Below the pieces are notes generated by a model, which saw nothing but the letters and a program-made list of their open reading frames with translations, was not told where the DNA came from and ran no database searches. A stretch of DNA of 64,000 bases, taken from the NCBI RefSeq assembly GCF_932276165.1, contig NC_063999.1, positions 4,218,501-4,282,500 of the forward strand, given 5' to 3'. Origin of the DNA: Plutella xylostella (taxonomy: Eukaryota > Arthropoda > Insecta > Lepidoptera > Plutellidae). Positions 57,422-64,000 of this stretch are shown here, piece after piece. The position numbers were made by a program, and so were the translations under genes. Positions within the stretch are counted from its first letter, which is position 1. Each line of letters opens with the position of its first letter.

Positions 57422-58239
57422 TTTAACATAGCTTCTCTATAGATTAATACGTACATAGGCTCGCCATCTTTTAAATAATATTTGTCCGGATTCGAACCCA
57501 TAACTTTCGTCACTAGAGTCAGTGTTGTTAACCTCTGCACCATCTGGTTGTGGATTAGGGGCAACATATTTCAGTGGCAGTTAAGATGAGGCAGCCTTAA
57601 GTCAGCATTAGCTGAGACAGGCGGCTTAAGGCCAGCCAGTGCACTTTGTAGCCAATCCCAAAACACCACCTTTATTCCTTTATTAAGACGTTGTCTCTCT
57701 TTTACTTAAAAAATGCCTTAATTTAAGTGTCGCGTTAAAATATTTCGGTGTGGTTTATATTTTGAAGACATTTTACGCTCAAAAGAAACGTCTAGAAAAA
57801 TAACACCTCACTTTCCAAGTGAGCTTTTCTTATGAAAGATTTGTGACTTTATTTATTTATAAAAATTGTTGTTTTCTGGTTGAACTTAATACGCGTTTAA
57901 GTTTAAGCGGACAGTAGTATTATTTAGCGTTGTTTTTGCATGTGATACTCTTCCTTGTTGGTTTATTGTTTATCACTCACACATTACCTGTAAAATACGA
58001 AGAAATAAAGCTAATTTGGTAATGGCAAAATTGTTATCCAATTAGATAGATATATTCTACAATGTGAAGTCACAAGGCGGGCGCGGCTGGGACGTGGCAG
58101 CGAGTTCGCTTCCTCATTACATAAATGAAAGAGTTCAAGCCCGCTTTCTATATGACACGTCGGATGATTGATCACGGGGACTAGGGGTGTACTTGTAGCT
58201 GTTTGTACACAAGTTCTTGAACAGTCTACTCAATTATAA

Positions 58240-58430
58240 TGTGCATACGGTGAAGGAATAAGATCGTAAGGAAACCTGCACATCTATATGTGAACACACC
58301 AACTCGCAGTAGATCAGCGTGGTGGGAAATGGTCCAAGCTTAGGACCGAAGTTTGGACCTTGAGGATATTCACGAATGTTCCATTCGAGAGAGCCAGGTG
58401 TACTAACAAACCCCATAGAGAAAGAATAGA
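58240..58430 (+). mobile_element. tRNA-derived SINE, truncated copy 3
   Basis: The body only: CATACGGTGAAGGAATAAGA, CACCAACTCGCAGTAGATCA, GCGTGGTGGGAAATGGTCCA and a CATAGAGAAAGAATAG end. The tRNA-like head is missing. Confidence 0.75.
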
Positions 58431-61127
58431 ATACGAAGTAGATATCTCATTTCTTTCTTAAAAAAACACATAAGTACAGACATGGATCGCATCCGCGTAA
58501 GAAATATCGAAATGAGGCGGTATAGAATTACCCATTTATTCACTCAACTCGAGCATGTTGTGTTTGAGTTGTAACTTGATATGTTTGATCTTGGCACTGT
58601 CGGTTCAACATCGGTGGTCCCTTGCCGCCACTGTGTCTAGGTTTTTAGGCCGTATGTAATAGGGGTTATTTTTGTTAAACGCAGGTGGTTGTAGTGGCCG
58701 TGTTACATTGAACGCTGTATGGGGGTAGTAAATTAGACGACAAGCAATCGAAGGCGTGGTGGGTGTGACTCTTGTCGTCGGCTGATTGCTTTATATCAGT
58801 ATATGAGTTTCGGTTTGAATGGTTTGAGATGCGACTTGATTTAACTTTTGTTCACTTCGCTAATGGAAACGTCATACACAAAACAAATTAAAAAAATCTA
58901 ATACAAAACTTATTAAAAAAATCAAGCACAAGAAACATAACAAAAGTTTGCTCAGATTTTTCTACCTTCCATACATATTTTTTGGTTTGGTACAATATAT
59001 ACTTACTCAAAATATAACGAAGCAATCTTTATACTTCTGTTTTCGTACATCGTAAATAAAACCAAATTAATGAACAAACCACTCCAGTGGTTATTATTGA
59101 CCCCTATAAAAAACTAAGATATTCTATTTTGAATAAAAATAAGAAGCATCTATGTCACTCTACACAAGCGCCACCTCCCACGCGCCTCCTCGACACAACA
59201 ACTAATACTCATAAGCGATTTAAAGATCATCATTACAAATCTCAATGGATTCAGGATAAATTTCAAGCCAATATAATTCTATATCAATACCCTTAGTAAA
59301 CCTTTTCAGGGAACATCATTCACTGAAAGTATTCTTAATAAAATCTCAAGAATGCATTGTGTTATGGTAACAATGCATTTCATGTCCAAGAATAGGCACA
59401 GTGACCCTGCGGAGGGTCACAATTGTGGGGTAAAATTCGTATATAAATAAATCTGCAAAAGTAGAGTACGAGGCTTTTCCCGGAAACTAACAATAAAAGG
59501 GAACTACTCGACAACAAAGTCAACAGGCATAACGTAAAGATCTGTTTCGGGCCAAGTTACAGGTAGTCGGACTGAGTAGGCCGCGGTGTGGTAGGATTCT
59601 ACGATATGTGATAGTTTGTCTATATTTCCCAGTCTGTAAAAAAGGACAGTTTATTATAATATATGTAGGTATATTGGTTACTCCGATGATTGTATGCAAA
59701 TTATGTTTTCTGTTTATGTTACGTCTCCAATTATTATTAGTTTTAGTTTATTTTAATTTTAATATGCGTTATTGAGACAAACAAAAATATTTTTCTTTCT
59801 TTCTTACGTGTGAAAGCTCTGACACAAGCATACAAAATAATAATATACAGGAAATACTTTAAAATTTTTCATTTTCAAATTTGAGTAAATCCAGCCAGCT
59901 ACATGCTCACTGCCTCCGCCCGCCCTGGCCCGGAGAGGGCGGAAATGGACTCTGGCGACCGGAAGTTGCCTGCTAGCTACCAATACCTAATCTCTGATGA
60001 CAAATATTATGAAGCATATACTCACCAATATTGGTGCTTGCAAGGTAGAATGTAAAATGCTATTTTAACAAAATTTTACGATTTAGGATGTAATTTTACT
60101 TACTAGATGCAAGTATGGAATCTGCTGATGGTATATAGCAGTATCATACGGCTCGTGACCTATCGCGTGATGACAAATGTACAGTGGAAAGCGGCTAACT
60201 CGCTTGCGAGATACCTCTGACTACCCCTTCGAGGATTACAGTCGTAAGCATAATTATCTATGTACATACGTATCTATACAACTATGTATTTTCAAAGGCA
60301 AGCAACCTGCATGCTCGGATCTAGCCGTATGCAATCTTTCATAAATATTTATAAGCTCCAAGCGAGTGTAAAGCACAAAAGTACAGTCGACTACAGAAGG
60401 GAGAATCTCGTCGCCACTTGAGAGCTAAACGCCCGCAAATAATACATAGCACTCGTTAAAATGCAGCCGGAATTCGCGAGGCTTTATCACCTGAACACAG
60501 CTGGTTTATTGAGCGCCGCGACGCTGCGCCAGAGTTATAAAGAGAATATAAACTTGACGCCCATAAACTGCCACTTTCGCTGACATGGAAAATAGTTTAC
60601 AGGCCGTCTTCAGCGTTACAAAACAGACTCTTAACGCGCTTTACTGCGCGATAGTACGCCGCGGCTCTAATCTCGCGAATAAAACTTTTAGAGCCATTTT
60701 TAGGGATCTTTTTTACGGTTAACACTTTGTAGACAGAATTAAACCTTAAATGGTTAATGAGTTGTTTGTGTTAGTTGAAAATCTAAGTTTTTAAGTTGTT
60801 TTCGTAGACAGTTGCCAGTTGGAGTTTCTGATGAGGCCATGAATTTCATTTACACTGATATTGACAACGCACATCTGCAAAAACAAAGAACACATGCGCC
60901 TTTTTATACACCCTATCATTATCTGCATACTACCAACTTAGCATAAATAAAGAAAATTGTGAAAACACAAAATCCCAACGCAAGCGAGGGGAATAAAAAT
61001 AAATAATTTGAAAACTTGAGTAATAAAACGCAACGATACCATAACGAGTTTTAATATCAGCTCATAATAGCACAATACGAGTGGTGTGGTTCAGGCGCAC
61101 AGGTGCAACGAGAACCTTCGGGACTGG
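58431..61127. other. Non-coding region; possible regulatory patch near 60400-60720
   Basis: No gene recognised. 60400-60720 is less AT-rich than its surroundings and rich in CG dinucleotides without open frames, so it could be a conserved non-coding or regulatory element. That is a composition-based guess. Confidence 0.25.
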
Positions 61128-61193
61128 AGAGCAACTCAGGGGCAACTTAGGGGCAACTCATGGGCAACTTAGGGGCAACTCAGGGGCAACTCA
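61128..61193. repeat. 11-bp tandem repeat
   Basis: About six units of GGGGCAACTYA, with small variations (GAGCAACTCA at the start, TGGGCAACTTA in the middle). Confidence 0.85.
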
Positions 61194-64000
61194 ATAGTCA
61201 CGGATCGCGGTAGCTAAGTGAGTTGTGCACACGACTGTACTGGGACATCTTCAAACACGGCATATGATTGTACTAAGTATCTTCAGCTGCGTATTATATT
61301 TACCTTAGTTTTGTTTAATGTTCAAATTTTAAATCACTATTGGGAAAGTCTGATAGAACACGGGATATTTGCGAACTTAATATCATAGGTATGATATAAT
61401 TATATTAATTATTATTATATGTATATGGATAGGAAAAGGATAGAAGAAAGTTCAGTCTTTCATTGTTCCTCATATTAGGTAGATGTTGTGTTTAAGGCAT
61501 AATATATATTTGTATAGGTAGGTACATAAATGGTTTTGCAATAAAAGTACAAATATATAAAATATCGAATTTGTTTAGAATTCATTCAGAGTTGCAGTTT
61601 AAAGTCATTTTTAGAAAAATAAACGAAAGCTTAGCTACGATTGATTTTCACCCGCTTTGACGTCCCGTATACTTCGTTGATCAACGAATTCCAGCGCGCA
61701 ACGATACGAGAAATAAACGTTCGATATAAGCAATATCAGTCAGTTTACGCTCCCCGCCCGCGGAACCCCCTTAATGTACAATAAAAATGTTATGAGCTAC
61801 CTCCATTCAATGAACCTCTGTTATTGAAATCGGCGTTTCGGTTAAAGTAGCCTTTCTTATAGAATAATAAACAATATAAACGTGGAGGTTCGTCTGTATC
61901 GCGGCCATTGTTGTCGAGTGATTGCTTTTGTGGGAGCTTTTTAGCATAGTCTAGAGAAAGAATGGGGTTGCTCGGCTCTGTTAAATTTTGCTAATTGGGG
62001 GTAAAAGTTTGTTTGAATATTGGTTATTATTAGCAGAATTTTCTTTACTTAAGGTAGGTACTTAAAAAGTATAAATTAATAAGATAATTTTACGGACTCA
62101 TGCTTTTTTTTAGGTTTGTTACGTAACAATCGAACATAAACACACATACATATCTCACGACTGTCATCCCCGACAGGGTAGTCAGAGATGACCTGCAAGC
62201 GACCCACTTTTCACTGTACATTTGTAACATAAACATATTTTAAATAAAACGACTTCGAAATACCGTAGCAATTTAAAAATAGAACGATGCAAGACATTTC
62301 CAGCCAGCAAAAGTGGCAGTGCAGAGTTTCCCGCCTCCTTGCTGCTTATTTCCCGGCCGTCAATGCGGAGTCGGAGATGAGTTATTTTTCCATAATTCTG
62401 CGGAGTGTCTGGCGACGGCGCGGCGCGGTATTCCCAAATAAATAATAAATACGTCAACCCGCGTCGGCCGATGTGTGGCTTCATACGAGAGGGCGGCACA
62501 GAGTACCGGGCAAGCAGAGGGTGCAGGGCAGTCATTTTACTACTCAAATGATAGTTGATGGGATCTAGGATAATATACTTTATCAAAGTAAAACTCATAT
62601 CAGAACAAAATGTAGCTGAAATTATCTCTTTTATATAGATGCACATAAATGATATAAAGGTTATAAAGCTTAAAAGTCCTCATAGTTATGCATGGGATAC
62701 CATTTCCAAAATAGACAAATGGCATTTTAAGTAACTAGCATTAACCATAAAGGAAATTAATTTCCCCATAAAGGCAACGATATCATCATGCCATGCTACG
62801 TCGCCATATTCATAAAAATATAACGATAAGACATTAGAAACAATTTAAAGGTCTTTATATCTAATTGCCTGTCGCATTCATTTTACTTTCCCAGCACGTT
62901 CGGTCTCGTCTGTGAAAGACATTTTTTTAATTCTCTTTTTCAGTCTACAATTGTTTTCTGCTCTATGCAATAACTTTCGTGGCGAGCTCTAGGGACCACG
63001 CCTTGCCGTCATCCCTTGGATGCCATCTTAAAATAACTTTCGATAAGGATCATACTCCATACCATGATACGTACGTGCAAGCATGTATTCAACCAAACAG
63101 AGAGTATCTCCACGTTTCTGAACCATTTCTACGTGTGCAGGAAATATTTAAGAGTGAATAGTGCGCTAGGAGGCAATGGACGTAAAATCTGTTACGTGCT
63201 GAATTTCTATGGAAGATTCTTCTCATTGTCGATTCTTCAGGTGCCGGTCCATTTAGCCCAATGACAGCTAGTTCGCAAACTCTGACGTTTTATAACGTTA
63301 TTTATTTAGTTGCCCTCCGAAGTGAAAATATTATGAAAATAATAGTAGGTTTTTATTTAATATCCTATAGCTTAGCGTAGCCTGACTTAGGTACTTAAAC
63401 ACAGTAAAACCATTTAAATAAAAACTAACGACACAAAACTAGTCTAACAAAAATGACTCAGTAGCTCTATTCCGATAAAACATAAATACATATTTAATAA
63501 ACCTTTTCATTATGAATTGAGTAGATTATTAAAGTACCATCAATGAAACAACCAGCCAATGCTGTAGAACTTTTCTCATCTCAACATTTCTGTCCGAAAG
63601 CAGCTCCAGAATTCAGACAATAGACTGGACAACTACTTGGAGTTTATTAGTCCATATTTCAAAGCTGGGAATTCCAGCCGGGCTGGTATTTCGGCCACCC
63701 TGGCTGCTGACTCTAAGCCTCCTAATAGTCTTTGTGACCCCGCCTTTGAATAGAATGTTCCATTGTCTGTAGCTTGATGCAAACGCTGCACATATATTTG
63801 CTCAAAGACGTTTGTTCTTCGTGTTTGCCGTTTTCATTTAGGATCTTTTCATCTGAAAACAGCACAGTTTAAAAATCGAAGATTAATTTCCTGGCTTTAT
63901 ACATTTATATATATCACTGTGATATGCATATACCTACTTCGTTCTTTTACTGAGTGAAGTGCAGATACGTGGCTACAACGTCCCAGTTGCAGACTAAGCA
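61194..64000. other. Non-coding region with a repeat remnant
   Basis: No gene recognised. A 16-bp palindrome, TTCGTTGATCAACGAA, is at 61673-61688. At about 62130-62225, CACACATACATATCTCACGA followed by CCCCGACAGGGTAGTCAGAG resembles a dispersed lepidopteran repeat. The minus-strand 154-codon frame at 62182-62646 overlaps that remnant and has no family motif. Confidence 0.35.

Noticed and set aside
62182..62646. 154-codon minus-strand open frame
   Set aside because: No domain or motif, it runs into a dispersed-repeat remnant, and its composition is like non-coding flanks.

Overview
The window looks like a piece of a lepidopteran (moth or butterfly) nuclear genome. It is AT-rich and gene-poor. 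It is full of tRNA-derived SINEs, inverted-repeat DNA transposons and non-LTR retrotransposon fragments of kinds I associate with Lepidoptera, and its one complete gene has seven exons and GT-AG introns. The species cannot be told from the sequence.

Layout. 1-6690: no gene recognised. 6691-7264: a dispersed repeat ending in a hairpin. 7326-8182: an unusual block in which two long inverted-repeat pairs interlock (order A-B-A'-B'). 9973-11619: a structurally complete Tc1-type transposon with TA target sites, its own TATA/initiator promoter and an uninterrupted 343-residue DD34E transposase. 11620-29190: mostly non-coding, with MITEs, SINE pieces, retrotransposon tails, a 34-bp perfect palindrome and a pair of GTCACGTGAC sites. 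29242-34865: the main gene, a secreted M14 zinc procarboxypeptidase assembled here from seven exons (427 residues) with all catalytic residues present. 35711-36060 and 41797-42338: copies of a probable LTR-type element, including a 174-bp promoter-bearing segment that is identical by eye in the two places and inverted. 37319-38136: an 818-bp DNA element built of nested inverted repeats. 38783-39643: a hAT-type element with a perfect 8-bp target duplication and another MITE nested inside it. 41034-41460: a GC-rich minisatellite. 42489-47975: a second carboxypeptidase copy, clearly a pseudogene, with its 5' exons missing next to the LTR-like element. 49480-49932: a GC-rich promoter-like zone followed by what may be the first coding exon of a gene lying mostly outside the window. 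50000-64000: no further convincing gene; it holds a SINE, an RTE fragment, a diverged ~150-bp tandem array and simple repeats.

How it fits together. The biology visible here is a digestive-type carboxypeptidase locus that was duplicated in tandem. The first copy remains intact; the second decayed by exon loss, frameshifts and stops while LTR-like, MITE and non-LTR sequences accumulated around and inside it. The rest records several waves of transposition, some of them datable relative to each other by nesting. I see no operon, CRISPR array, rRNA or functional tRNA. I found no demonstrably new biochemical system; the most unusual structures are the interlocked palindrome at 7326-8182 and the promoter-bearing inverted copies flanking the carboxypeptidase pair.
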